Source: Bacteroidota bacterium
GTDB taxonomy: Bacteria; Bacteroidota; Bacteroidia; Chitinophagales; Chitinophagaceae
Reading direction: 5' to 3'
NCBI GenBank assembly: GCA_023386555.1
Contig: JAEWJK010000006.1
Location: 184,144-248,143, forward strand
DNA length: 64,000 nt
The notes beneath the pieces were generated by a model. It saw nothing but the letters and a program-made list of their open reading frames with translations. It made no database searches and was not told the origin of the DNA. The translations under genes were made by a program, and so were the position numbers. Positions 36,167 to 45,414 of the stretch are shown here, one piece after another. Position 1 is the stretch's first letter. Each line of letters starts with the position of its first letter.

Positions 36167-39043
36167 TTATTGAATGGTAAACAGAGTAGATCTAATTTGA
36201 TTTTCATATTGTATTTGCATAACATAAACGCCTTTAGATATGTTAGTAACATCTAAGGACAATGTATTTGTTCCCTGAACTAAAGGCTTTGTATTTTGCT
36301 GTACAATTCTTCCAGTTTGATCCATAATTCTCAGCTCAGCCTTACCTTTTAAAGGAGAGGTTAAAATAACCTTTATTATGTCTTTTGCGGGATTAGGATA
36401 AACCGACAACTGATCAATGTTATCATTACATTTAGAACTTATTATTGTGCTATATGTAAATCTTCCATCTTGATCAATCTGTTTTAAACGATACACCCCA
36501 TTGCCTTTATCATTGTCTTTGTATTTATAAGGAACAGATATGCCTGAAAATCCAGCTGCTGGTAAGGAGCCAATAACATTCCAGCCATCGCCATTGTTTT
36601 TTTCAATATCAAACCTTTGGCTATTTTGTTCAGACGTTGTAGCCCATGAAATAATTGTTGCATCTTCTTCACATGTGGCATTAAGATAGGCATATCTTAC
36701 AGGTAAAGGTACCGAAGCTCCATACACTTTCGCAAGCCTATTCCTCCCTGTGTCATTGTATGCAGTGAAAACCCCACCGATATAGATATCGTTTGATGTT
36801 GATATGCTAAGACTAGTTAGTTCCTGTTGAATTAAGTTTAGGTTGCCTTCGGCAAAAGTTTGATCATAGTCGCCATTTGCAAGGATTCGGCCTAGAAAGC
36901 CTAAATAATGATGTTGCATTTCTAGTGAAGCTGCACCTTCGTGGCCCATATAGACTATTTTACCATCAGTTTGTAGGCTTAAATTTAGGATTTGAGCATT
37001 TGTCTTGGGAAAACTAAATGTTCCGTCAATGGTTCCGTCTGGGTTTAAACGTACGAGGCCATTTGCAGCACTACCTCTATAGCTTGAGAAATTTCCGCCA
37101 ACAATAATTTTCCCGTCAGCTTGTAACCTCACTTTGAAAGCCATGGGCATAGAATACGGTGGCGGGTTATTAAACCCTGTTCCAATATTGAAAGTTCCGT
37201 CAATACTGCCCGTTGTATTGATTCGTACAATCCCGTTGCGAGCAAATCCATTAAAGGAAGTAAATCCCCCAACGGCTATGATCTTGCCGTCACTTTGCAA
37301 TTGCATGGAGTATACTCTCGTGCCGCCTCCAAATCCAGTTCCTGGATTAAATGTAGCATCAATGCTACCGTCTGAGTTTAACCTTGCGATGCAGTTCCTT
37401 GTTGTACCATTATAGCTTGTGAAGCTACCGCCAATTAAAATTTTTCCATCGGGTTGAACAACTACGGATTTAATCGCACCAGTTCCCGTTCCTGCGCCTG
37501 GATCAAAGCTCGCATCTAAAGTACCATTTGGGTTTAGTCTTGCAATATCTATTCTATTTATGCCATCATAACTGTCAAAATCTCCTGCAACTATTATTTT
37601 GCCATCATTTTGAAGAGCTACATCATACACAATTCCTTGAGTTAAGGTAGCTTCAAACTTTGAATCAAATGAATTGTCCATGCTTCCATCTGCAGATATT
37701 CGAATTATGTTATTCGTATTTTTTCCTTGATAGTTTGTAAAACGTCCCGCTGCAATTATTTTTCCATCAGTTTGGATCGCCGTTGCAAATACACCCGCTA
37801 GTGAAGTAGCGGTAAGTGGAAAAGGTTCTGAAATACCAAATGGCTTATTGAAAGATGAATCATAATCTCCATTATTATGGATGCGTATCAATTTATTATT
37901 AGAAGACAAGAGAAATTTATCGTTAATGAGCTGCATAGCTCCACCCATGAACATAATACCACTTTGAAGGTTGAAAGTAGGATCATCTAACCCGTCTGCA
38001 TTCAAACGTTTTAATTGCCTTAAAGGAGAGATTGAAGAGTTTTTTTCCTTAACTAATATTTTTCCATCCTGTTGTATTATAAACCCATGTTTGTCCCCAT
38101 ATTCTGCTTGAATTAGAATATTGGCACTTGTAGGATATTTTAAAGGAAAGGTATTGTCAAGTGTACCGTCTTCGTTTAATCTGGCCAGCTGATAAGTAGT
38201 GTTAGTTGCATACACGTGGATCGAACCAATGACAATTATCTTTCCGTTGCTTTGCGATTCGAACTGCCCTATATCCCAATAGATAGCTTGTGTGGTTGAC
38301 CCGAAGGTGAACGTAGGATCAACAGTTCCATCTGAATTTCTTCTCGTTAAGGTATATGAATCAGACATTAAAATTTTACCGGAAGGCAAAATTTCAACAT
38401 TCGGTCCAAAAACATTAGAAGGATTAAAAGTAGCATCCAAGGTACCGTTGAGGTGTAGCCTTGCTACACCAGGTCGAGGAGTACCGTTATAGTGGCTAAA
38501 ATAGCCAGATATAATGATTTTTCCGTCAGATTGAAGGTCAACGTCAGTGATGGCCCCGGATTCAGGAAAGGATGCGGTAGTCCCGCTTCCAACTGTAAAC
38601 GAAACATCTAAGGAGCCATCTGGATTCAAGCGGGCAAGATTTTTACGGGGTTGTCCTCCAAAGGTCCAAAATTCACCTGCTACTAGGATCTTGCCATCGT
38701 TTTGCACGGCAATTGCAAAAATTCTTCCATTGGTATTGTTCGAAGAGGCAAAACCCCAGCCGGCGTCGAAGGTGCGGTCTAACGTTCCGTCGGCATTTAT
38801 TCTAAATATTCCTGATTTTTCGAACTTATTATATTCCACTCGAAACCCTGTACCTACTAATATTTTCCCGTCTGGCTGTTTTGCATATGCTGTCCCAGCT
38901 CTGCCCTCACCCCGACCATATCCTAGATCAGTCGGGTTAAACTGTGTATTTAAATATCCAGGCTGGGCATTAGTTTTGATAAATAGGGCAAATACAAAAG
39001 CGATGATAATGAATAGCCTGTGTCCGTTTTTCATGTTGTGCAC
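36167..39043 (-). CDS. Delta-60 repeat protein with T9SS type A sorting tail
   Basis: 958-aa predicted secreted surface protein. Signal peptide to about residue 26 (TNAQP). About fifteen delta-60 repeats of ~50 aa span about 30-770, with the pattern 'QxDGKIIVAGxF...ARLNxDGTLDxSF'; these are expected to form a beta-propeller. Then an Ig/Fn-like segment (about 785-880) and the T9SS type A tail (LSVYPNPAKDIIKV ... SKGVYVMQI). Follows the lipoprotein gene after 14 bp on the same strand, so they likely form one unit. It is carried by the mobile element, which is notable for a T9SS substrate. Confidence 0.88.
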   Translation of the reverse strand: MHNMKNGHRLFIIIAFVFALFIKTNAQPGYLNTQFNPTDLGYGRGEGRAGTAYAKQPDGKILVGTGFRVEYNKFEKSGIFRINADGTLDRTFDAGWGFASSNNTNGRIFAIAVQNDGKILVAGEFWTFGGQPRKNLARLNPDGSLDVSFTVGSGTTASFPESGAITDVDLQSDGKIIISGYFSHYNGTPRPGVARLHLNGTLDATFNPSNVFGPNVEILPSGKILMSDSYTLTRRNSDGTVDPTFTFGSTTQAIYWDIGQFESQSNGKIIVIGSIHVYATNTTYQLARLNEDGTLDNTFPLKYPTSANILIQAEYGDKHGFIIQQDGKILVKEKNSSISPLRQLKRLNADGLDDPTFNLQSGIMFMGGAMQLINDKFLLSSNNKLIRIHNNGDYDSSFNKPFGISEPFPLTATSLAGVFATAIQTDGKIIAAGRFTNYQGKNTNNIIRISADGSMDNSFDSKFEATLTQGIVYDVALQNDGKIIVAGDFDSYDGINRIDIARLNPNGTLDASFDPGAGTGTGAIKSVVVQPDGKILIGGSFTSYNGTTRNCIARLNSDGSIDATFNPGTGFGGGTRVYSMQLQSDGKIIAVGGFTSFNGFARNGIVRINTTGSIDGTFNIGTGFNNPPPYSMPMAFKVRLQADGKIIVGGNFSSYRGSAANGLVRLNPDGTIDGTFSFPKTNAQILNLSLQTDGKIVYMGHEGAASLEMQHHYLGFLGRILANGDYDQTFAEGNLNLIQQELTSLSISTSNDIYIGGVFTAYNDTGRNRLAKVYGASVPLPVRYAYLNATCEEDATIISWATTSEQNSQRFDIEKNNGDGWNVIGSLPAAGFSGISVPYKYKDNDKGNGVYRLKQIDQDGRFTYSTIISSKCNDNIDQLSVYPNPAKDIIKVILTSPLKGKAELRIMDQTGRIVQQNTKPLVQGTNTLSLDVTNISKGVYVMQIQYENQIRSTLFTIQ

Positions 39044-39057
39044 TGAATGAAGTTTTA

Positions 39058-40422
39058 TTAATTAACTTTCCAACGTTCCATTGTATATGTATATGCAGCT
39101 TGCGCATTTGCTTTGCCAACAAGATAGTAACTACCCGGTGGTAAACTCAATTCAAATAAACCTGGTTCATTGCCATCTGCACCTGCATACGTTGAGTAGT
39201 GCTGAAAAGTACTGCCACTTTGAAAGGCAGCAAGTTGGTTAGCAGGTATCACATAAAAATTCATATTAACATTACATCCATCAATAAAGTATCGGTAACC
39301 ACTACTTATGGTGAATGCATGCCACATTCTTTGATTGGTACTAAGGGTATTAGCGCCTTGAATTGGAAAGTCGAAAAAGGTTGATCTGTCACTTGCAGGT
39401 AATTGAATATCACGGTCAAGTTCCAAAGAAACCTTGTTAGTTGTACTACCAGGATTACGATGCCCAACATAATAAGTTCCTGGACTTAAGTTAACATATA
39501 GGGTCCCATTAGTGCCATTAAATTGTCCAAAATGAGTATAGCTATTTCCGTTTATAAAATTATTATATTGGTTTTGAGGAATAATTGCTGCACGAGCAGC
39601 AAATTGTGAAGTAAATCTAAATACATAAGTCGCCGTTGTTGAGACTGTAAATAGCTCCATTTTATTTCCTCCTGCAGCGGTATTATAATCAGCCCAGGAT
39701 ACCATTTGTGTGTTAGGTAGGGTTACAGTAGGTGTACTTCCTCCGCCTCCAGTTCCTCCTCCGGTGCCTCCTCCATTATTCCCCCCGGATATCAGTTCAA
39801 TTCTATTGCAACCACCACTAGTTGCCGTAACAGTTCCACTCCAAGTCTGTCCATTACAAGATGCAGTATAGTTATGACTTCCTGCAGGAAGCTGGAAGGT
39901 GGCAAAACCAGTAGTTCCACAAGATGGTGCAGTTGATGAGTAATTCGTTATTATTCTTGATTCACCGTTACAGCTAACAGTGATATTCCCACAATTCAAA
40001 TTTGATGCAGTCCAAAACGTAACTTGTCCAGTGGTAGAACCGCCTCCACTTCCACCACCTCCCGTGCTATTATTAGTTAATTCTATTTTATTACAATTTC
40101 CCGCACTGATAATCACAGTGCCACTCCAAGACTTGCCACTACAAACAGCAGAATAAGAGTATGTACCTTCCTCCAACGAAAATGTAGCTGCGCCACTTGC
40201 TCCGCAGGTTGGTGTGGAAGATGAGTAACCTGTTATATTCTTCGCAACTCCACCACAGGTGACTGTTATCTGGCCACAATTTAAATCACTGCTAATCCAA
40301 AACATAACTTCTCCTTTCTTTGAGGCAGGAGATGCATCGGTTGCTTTTTTTGTACAACCGCTTAGAAGTATAACAAGCAATATTAGCATGTTAATTTTAA
40401 GCACCAGAAATTTCGGTGTCAT
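39058..40422 (-). CDS. Lipoprotein with two Cys-rich repeats
   Basis: 454-aa protein with a lipoprotein signal (LLSGC, Cys 23). Two homologous ~75-aa repeats follow (about 38-113 and 135-210), each with W-x-x-S-x-LNCG, VxC-G, a T/S-C-G turn, and A-x-C-x-G-x-x-WSGTV then GxCNxIEL; six Cys per unit suggest disulfides. Gly/Ser/Thr linkers separate them from a larger C-terminal part (about 235-454) with two similar beta-rich halves. No family recognised. First gene of the unit with the delta-60 protein, divergent from the LuxR gene; possibly its surface anchor or partner. Confidence 0.7.
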   Translation of the reverse strand: MTPKFLVLKINMLILLVILLSGCTKKATDASPASKKGEVMFWISSDLNCGQITVTCGGVAKNITGYSSSTPTCGASGAATFSLEEGTYSYSAVCSGKSWSGTVIISAGNCNKIELTNNSTGGGGSGGGSTTGQVTFWTASNLNCGNITVSCNGESRIITNYSSTAPSCGTTGFATFQLPAGSHNYTASCNGQTWSGTVTATSGGCNRIELISGGNNGGGTGGGTGGGGSTPTVTLPNTQMVSWADYNTAAGGNKMELFTVSTTATYVFRFTSQFAARAAIIPQNQYNNFINGNSYTHFGQFNGTNGTLYVNLSPGTYYVGHRNPGSTTNKVSLELDRDIQLPASDRSTFFDFPIQGANTLSTNQRMWHAFTISSGYRYFIDGCNVNMNFYVIPANQLAAFQSGSTFQHYSTYAGADGNEPGLFELSLPPGSYYLVGKANAQAAYTYTMERWKVN

Positions 40423-40897
40423 AATGTATGGCTTATTGATTGAAGAATAAACTCCTTAAATGGATCATTTCCGTTACATAATTTTTGTATGCAGTAAACA
40501 GAAAATGTTATGTAGTATTTGGCATAGGGTGAAATGTTAGAATATGTTATGAAAGGAGATTATTTTAAATACAACGCAAGCGTTATACAATAGCAATTTC
40601 CAAGTAATTATTATTCTCAATCACAAGCGCTCCTCTGATTACCCAACAAAAATAATTGCAGTATTTCCCTATACAATACCCAATGTTGGGTAATTTCAAT
40701 TATAAAATTTTATTGATTGAATATGAATTCCGATTCGAAAGCTTTTTATTAGTTCGTTTTCTCTTTATTTTTATTTATCTCGATCAGAAGCATGTTGTTT
40801 GGATTTTCAAGTAAATGATATCAATGCTTATTAACAATATGCTTGTAAAGTATGGATGAATTAAAAAACTATTTTGCTCAAACGACCCTAAAGAACA
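40423..40897. promoter_or_regulatory. Divergent control region with TTACCCAAC dyads
   Basis: 475-bp gene-free region between the divergent lipoprotein and LuxR genes. Contains a dyad TACCCAA-TG-TTGGGTA (40677-40692) and another half site TTACCCAAC (40639-40647). Likely operator(s) for control of one or both units; the LuxR-type regulator is the obvious candidate ligand. Confidence 0.45.
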
Positions 40898-41581
40898 ATG
40901 AAGCAAACTAAACTTTCCCTCGCCGACAGAATTGCAGAAAAAATATCTTCAGTACATAGCTTAGCTCAGGAAATTCCTGGTGTCGTTATGATACATAACA
41001 TGCGAGATCTTACAATCGAATATATGTCCCCAAGAGGTCTTAAAATTCTAGGGGTAACATTGCAAGAACTTGTCGAAATGGGCTCTGATTATTACCAAAA
41101 ATTTTTTAATGCAGATGAGACGAAAGAACAAGTCCCAAAGATGATTGGTTTACTCGAACGCAATAATGATGACGAAATAATTGCTTTATTTCAACAGGTG
41201 CGTCGATCTATTAAAGAGAATTGGGACTGGTATTGCACTTCATTGAAGATTTTCATGAGAGATGATGAAGGTAAACCGCTACTCACCATTGCAATTGCAA
41301 TTCCGATAGACCCTAATCATAATTTAAGTGATAAAATCAGTAGACTATTAGAAGAAAATAATTTTTTACGGCAAAACAGTGATAAATTCCATGAACTTTC
41401 AAACAGAGAAAAGGAAGTTCTAAAACATCTAGCACTTGCTAAAAGTTCTACAGAAATAGCAGAGGAAATTCATATTTCTCCACACACAGTTGATACTCAT
41501 AGAAAGAATATTAAACAAAAGTTAGGCACCAACAGTATGTATGAACTAGCAAAATATGCACTGGCGTTTGGATTGATATAA
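40898..41581 (+). CDS. PAS-LuxR (GerE) transcriptional regulator
   Basis: 227-aa regulator. A PAS-like sensor region is at about 28-140 (IPGVVMIHNMRDLTIEYMSPRGLKILGV at its start). After a short coiled linker comes a GerE/LuxR HTH (about 165-225: LSNREKEVLKHLALAKSSTEIAEEIHISPHTVDTHRKNI). No receiver domain. Divergent from the lipoprotein/delta-60 unit, which it probably controls; the ligand or signal is unknown. Confidence 0.85.
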   Translation: MKQTKLSLADRIAEKISSVHSLAQEIPGVVMIHNMRDLTIEYMSPRGLKILGVTLQELVEMGSDYYQKFFNADETKEQVPKMIGLLERNNDDEIIALFQQVRRSIKENWDWYCTSLKIFMRDDEGKPLLTIAIAIPIDPNHNLSDKISRLLEENNFLRQNSDKFHELSNREKEVLKHLALAKSSTEIAEEIHISPHTVDTHRKNIKQKLGTNSMYELAKYALAFGLI

Positions 41582-41639
41582 TATAAACTTTTTTACTTGT
41601 TTGTCTTTGACTTTAACATCCTAGTCTGGATACAATCTT

Positions 41640-41755
41640 AACACAGGCAACTGCTTTTGTCATTTTAGCAAATGATTTATAGTGCAAAAGCAGTAGCCTG
41701 CAAGTTTGATCTATCCAGCATGATTCCCACACAATGGCATAAGCAACTTTACCAT
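41640..41755 (+). repeat. Long hairpin repeat, copy B
   Basis: CAGGCAACTGCTTTTG (41644-41659)/CAAAAGCAGTAGCCTG (41685-41700) with inner TCATTT/AAATGA (41660-65/41670-75). Relative to copy A the inner stem and loop differ but still pair, and the downstream ~45 bp are also alike. Confidence 0.8.
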
Positions 41756-42766
41756 GCCGGATAAAGATTGCTAATGCCATACCTGCCCACCTTCAGCTTT
41801 TGTATTATTGGCAACAACAGATAAATAATATCATCTTCACATCTTCCATCATCTTGCCCACGCTGCACCGGTAAATAGGTCTCACTTCAGCATCGTCATG
41901 CAATTAGACATGCCAGCCCATGCAATCAAAAAGCAAATACTCATTATAGCCCTTTTAAGGCTTGCTTTTACATTGCATGCCGCTTTTCAGGCTGTCCCTT
42001 CGCAGAGCCTGTCCCGCTTTGCGGGGCTCCGGGTCATCCTTCAAGCGGTTACAGGCTGTCATGCTAATTGCAATTCCTCAGCTTTCGTTCGGGCAGCTCC
42101 TGTGTCCATCACAACCCTTCATTCATTCGCTCCTCACTTCCGCTTCATTTCACCTCGTGCCCTTGCTTTGCTTGCTTTAACATGGCACACTTTGCCATCT
42201 CACTGTGCTTAGTTAAGTGTGCACATAGCTTTGCAAGCTGCAGCCTGGCTGTCACCCTGAGGCTCACGAAGGGCACTGGGTTTCATTTCGCTTCATTCGT
42301 CGCTACTTCATTTCAGTATTGCTCTGTCCACCCGCTGCCAATAATTTTGCTCGCCGGTAGCCCCACTACGGCTGCGTTCAGTAAGTGCTGCCCATAACAC
42401 ATGATCCATTATTGCTAATTCGTCCCTCATTACGCAATGCAGCACTAACTTCACTTGCATAGTTCGGCTGCCTCCGTACCGCAAGCGGAAATAAACTGCG
42501 GCAGCCTCCTATGGTGCTGCCCATCGTTGTGCCGGTGGCACAACTTTACTGTGCAGCCACCGTTGTGGGGGCTCGCAAGCCACGTCCGGGGCTGCCTTCG
42601 GTTTCCTTTGCACAAAAGCTTAGCTAAACCTTCGTTGCCCTCCCGTGGCTTTCACGGCTCGCTGTGCCGGCTAAGCTTCGCAGCCATTACTCCTGGCTGC
42701 GGCTAGGCTTCTTTTAGCTCAAGGCTGTTTTACCGGTTGAGCTAATTATTGTAGCTTGTCTTCTAT
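41756..42766 (+). other. Gene-free C/T-rich region with many stem-loops
   Basis: About 1 kb with no credible gene on either strand; the short frames present have no family resemblance and reflect the skewed composition. From about 41950 the plus strand is clearly C/T-rich and richer in G+C than the neighbouring genes. Inverted repeats include TTGTGCC-GGT-GGCACAA (about 42529-42545), AAGCTTAGC (about 42617)/GCTAAGCTT (about 42670), GCAGCC/GGCTGC (about 42681-42701) and TAGCTCAA/TTGAGCTA (42715-22/42737-44). It also holds a REP-like repeat near 42250. Possibly a long structured RNA, an origin or transfer region, or decayed DNA. Confidence 0.45.
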
Positions 42767-43456
42767 ATGGATAACCCTTGGTGTTTAATAAGTGAGGATT
42801 CTAAGATTTTGGAAATCGATGCTCCCTATATAGATCGACATAATAATAAATTTCGCGATCTACCGGAAAGATGCATTTCTACAATTGATTATCCCGAACC
42901 TTTTGTTGGTTCACCTTTAGCAGATATTTTCATTCTCCTTGCTAATCCAGGTCGAAATATTTACAATGAACAATCTATTGTTGAACGAATTAAGAACGAA
43001 AATCTGTCGTCACTTTTTTTAAATAATCTTCGTCATATTGGCAATGAAGATTTCCCATTTTACTACTTGAATTCAGTATTAGATTGGCATCCTGGCTATG
43101 AATGGTGGAATAATGCCTTGAAAGGTTTGGTTCAATTAAGCAGTCCAGAATTATTAGCAAAAAAAATTTGTTCGGTGGAGTTGTATGGCTATCATTCCGT
43201 ACAATGTGAAAAAGCTTTTTTAAAAAATAAAAACTCTCTTAAATCGTCAGATTACTCTTACTACATGGTTAGTAAAGCTATTGCCGAAGAAAAGATTATA
43301 CTACTACCAAGAGCCGTTGGTGAGTGGTTTAAGAAAGTACCTGCTTTGAAAGATTACGATAATTGTTTCATCGTTGCGGGAAATAGAGGTATTGAATTTT
43401 CAGAAAATACTATTTCTCCCATAGCTATGAAAAAGATCAAACAATTATTGATTTAG
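42767..43456 (+). CDS. Unknown protein, weakly like the uracil-DNA-glycosylase fold
   Basis: 229-aa soluble protein of A+T-rich coding style. No confident family. A hydrophobic strand followed by ANPGR (DIFILLANPGRN, about 52-63), a mid block LNSVLDWHPGYEWWNN, and a late strand-turn VAGNRGIEFSEN recall the order of motifs in uracil-DNA-glycosylase-like proteins, but this is a weak resemblance by eye. Its last 12 bases overlap the convergent next gene. Sits just after the long structured noncoding region. Confidence 0.5.
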   Translation: MDNPWCLISEDSKILEIDAPYIDRHNNKFRDLPERCISTIDYPEPFVGSPLADIFILLANPGRNIYNEQSIVERIKNENLSSLFLNNLRHIGNEDFPFYYLNSVLDWHPGYEWWNNALKGLVQLSSPELLAKKICSVELYGYHSVQCEKAFLKNKNSLKSSDYSYYMVSKAIAEEKIILLPRAVGEWFKKVPALKDYDNCFIVAGNRGIEFSENTISPIAMKKIKQLLI

Positions 43457-44041
43457 TGAGGAACACTTTAAACACAAGCAATTATTTTGTCCCATAGGTT
43501 TACGATCCTTCCTTGAATTTATTGTAAATGCTAAGGGATGATTTTCATGCATAAAATAATAATATTCTTGAAGGCATGAAAAAGGATCTCTGCTAATAGT
43601 TGCCCTATTCACTTTTTGTAATTCTTCTTCAGTTTCCAATGGCGATTTCCAGTAATTCGCACATCTATTTTCTATATCAATTGCTTTCTCTTCTACTAAT
43701 AATTTCTTTTGACGGTCGTTTCTAAAGGATAAATATGTATAGATAACCCTTTGAAAGGAATACTCACTTTCGTGGGCATTAACTACATGTGCAACTTCTA
43801 TGGCAGCATTTGGGAACTGCATGTTCAAACGTTTTTCCGCTATTTCTCCTATGTAGCGATATGTCGCCACTTTACCCAATGGAATTTGTTTGATAGTTTC
43901 AAATATTATTTGATGATAATGATGTCGCACTTCTTTCATTTGTTTTGGTTCTGATTTTCCTAAAGTGTCCACTTTTAAAATTTGATAATTGCCAGCGTAT
44001 AGGCAAGTTATGCCTTTTAGGGTCGGCAAGTTCTTCGCCAC
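43445..44041 (-). CDS. MGMT/ATL-like DNA-binding domain protein
   Basis: 198 aa as drawn; a start at MKEVRHHYHQ (43939, 164 aa) is equally plausible, and the longer N-terminus runs into repeat-like DNA. Residues around 40-70 (IIFETIKQIPLGKVATYRYIGEIAEK) resemble the helix-turn-helix part of O6-alkylguanine-DNA alkyltransferases and ATL proteins (IPxGKVxTYGxIA). The alkyl-acceptor PCHR, or ATL PWHR, is not seen (AIEVAHVVNAHESE instead), so it is not an active methyltransferase. The Cys/His-rich C-terminus (NNCLCLKCSS) may bind metal. Convergent with the UDG-fold-like gene. Confidence 0.5.
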   Translation of the reverse strand: MAKNLPTLKGITCLYAGNYQILKVDTLGKSEPKQMKEVRHHYHQIIFETIKQIPLGKVATYRYIGEIAEKRLNMQFPNAAIEVAHVVNAHESEYSFQRVIYTYLSFRNDRQKKLLVEEKAIDIENRCANYWKSPLETEEELQKVNRATISRDPFSCLQEYYYFMHENHPLAFTINSRKDRKPMGQNNCLCLKCSSLNQ

Positions 44042-44279
44042 ACCTTCGGTGTGTCTTGCCTACGGTTTTTGCATAAAATCTCCACCTTTCGTTTCGCTTG
44101 TGCTTCGCAAATCTTGCTCAACTCCCAGGTAGTATTTTCTGCTGCAAAACCTTGCCTCCCTTGCTCTGCTGCATTTGGGTTGCCTATCGCTGGCATAATT
44201 GCGTTGGTGCAGTTATTAAAACCAGCGTAACAATGATATGTTTATTCCGCAGGTACGCTGTTATCATGCTGCAGCATTA

Positions 44280-44681
44280 ATGCAGCCTCATGTCTTCTTT
44301 GTTTTGGCTAAAGGCAACAACGCCGGGCAACCTTCTTTTAAGCCCTGGACTAATTGCTTTCAGGTTGTCTGTAATAATAACAACTGGTTCGACTTTTACT
44401 TCTGGCTGTGCTATGGTTTATTTAAAGCCGGAAAGTTCAGGCAGTACCAGCGAGGTTCAGTTATTCCATTTATTAATAAAGGAGATGTTCAGGAATTGCT
44501 CAGAGATCTGGCACCGGTTATTTATCCTAACTGGCAGAAGTACCAGCAAATCGTTGAAGCACTTGGCAAGCTGGAAAAGAAGAAGACTTCATTAGCAGAA
44601 CAGATCATCGCATCCGAAAAGTTGCAGTCTTATCTTATTAATTCATACTTCCACAAAATGGAAGCAATCCAAGTAAGCTAA
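44280..44681 (+). CDS. DUF6943-like mobile-element protein
   Basis: About 133 aa from MQPHVFFVLAKGNNAG; an in-frame ATG at 44238 would add 14 unlikely residues. The body (KPWTNCFQVVCNNNNWFDFYFWLCYGLFKAGKF...RGSVIPFINKGDV) fits DUF6943 as I remember it, a family found in Bacteroidota conjugative and integrative elements. Ends in a helical, Lys/Glu-rich tail. Function unknown; probably element backbone. Preceded by ~240 bp of C/T-rich noncoding DNA resembling that at 41950-42760. Confidence 0.55.
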   Translation: MQPHVFFVLAKGNNAGQPSFKPWTNCFQVVCNNNNWFDFYFWLCYGLFKAGKFRQYQRGSVIPFINKGDVQELLRDLAPVIYPNWQKYQQIVEALGKLEKKKTSLAEQIIASEKLQSYLINSYFHKMEAIQVS

Positions 44682-45222
44682 ATTCCTTCACACTTTCGGT
44701 AATTGCCACAGCTTTTGCCGGAAGTGTTTTTCAACAGCAAAATTAGCTACGGCAGACCTGCACACAGAGCCTAATAAAAACCAAAAGACTACGGCATAAA
44801 CACAGGATCTGACGCACTGGCTGTCACACTGAGGCTCCTGAAGTGCCATCTTTTATTCCGTTTCCTTTTGGTTTTTGATCTGCCTTAGCTGGTAGTGGCT
44901 GCATAAAAAACACAATTATGCAAAAGCAGCTACGTATCATTACAAGTCGTCGTATCTCAGTAAATCCATTTGACGCTTCTTTGTCCTTAATTCCTCCCTG
45001 CTTTCCATCTATGGCATTTAGTAAGCACATTGGCAGGTTGCATGTACATTATCGTCCTTTACCAGGTGTTAGGGTGTATTATTTTAAAGTATTCAGCTTA
45101 TATGTTTGGTGCTTTCCTTCCGGTCGTCGTCAGTTAAATGCATTGCCTTTTTAGGCTTTGCATGAAAAAAGGGACCTGAAAAGATCCCTTCACAATTTCT
45201 ACCGTCACCACAACAAGCAGAA
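44682..45222. other. Gene-free region with a nested inverted repeat
   Basis: Outer arms AGCTACGGCAGA (about 44742-44753)/TCTGCCTTAGCT (about 44880-44891) differ at one position. Inside, AAAAACCAAAAG (about 44776-44787)/CTTTTGGTTTTT (about 44865-44876) is perfect. The apical part contains a REP-like TGTCACACTGAGG (44821-44848). Together they could fold into a ~150-nt hairpin in RNA or single-stranded DNA. No gene seen on either strand. Confidence 0.5.
45163..45190 (-). terminator. Terminator of the right-end cassette
   Basis: Read on the minus strand: AAGGGATC-TTTTCA-GGTCCCTT followed by TTTTT; 33 bp after the stop of the last cassette gene. Confidence 0.75.
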
Positions 45223-45414
45223 CTATTTTTTTCGAAACTTACTAACCACCAATTTAAGAAGTAATGAAACACTAAAACTAACCACCGCACCAATCGAAGC
45301 CAGGACAACTGTTTTTCCCATCTCAGCACTACTCACATTCAAAAAGAAGATCAGCAAGGTTCCTCCGGCAGTTCCAAATTTCGTAGAACCATCTATTTGA
45401 AAATTATGTTCCAT
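45223..45414 (-). CDS. Small one-TM protein (cassette gene)
   Basis: 63 aa from MEHNFQIDGSTKF, chosen because it overlaps the upstream stop by 11 bp as in coupled genes. One or two hydrophobic stretches (GTLLIFFLNV, VVLASIGAVVSFSVSLLLKLVV) and a basic end (SKFRKK). Size and layout recall holin-like or membrane-anchor proteins, but there is no family match. Confidence 0.55.
   Translation of the reverse strand: MEHNFQIDGSTKFGTAGGTLLIFFLNVSSAEMGKTVVLASIGAVVSFSVSLLLKLVVSKFRKK

Noticed and set aside
41898..42706. Several overlapping open frames read as genes
   Set aside because: Their products have no family resemblance, overlap each other and reflect C/T-rich composition and repeats.
44918..45154. 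78-codon open frame on the plus strand
   Set aside because: No recognisable features, not followed by a coupled gene, in an inverted-repeat region.
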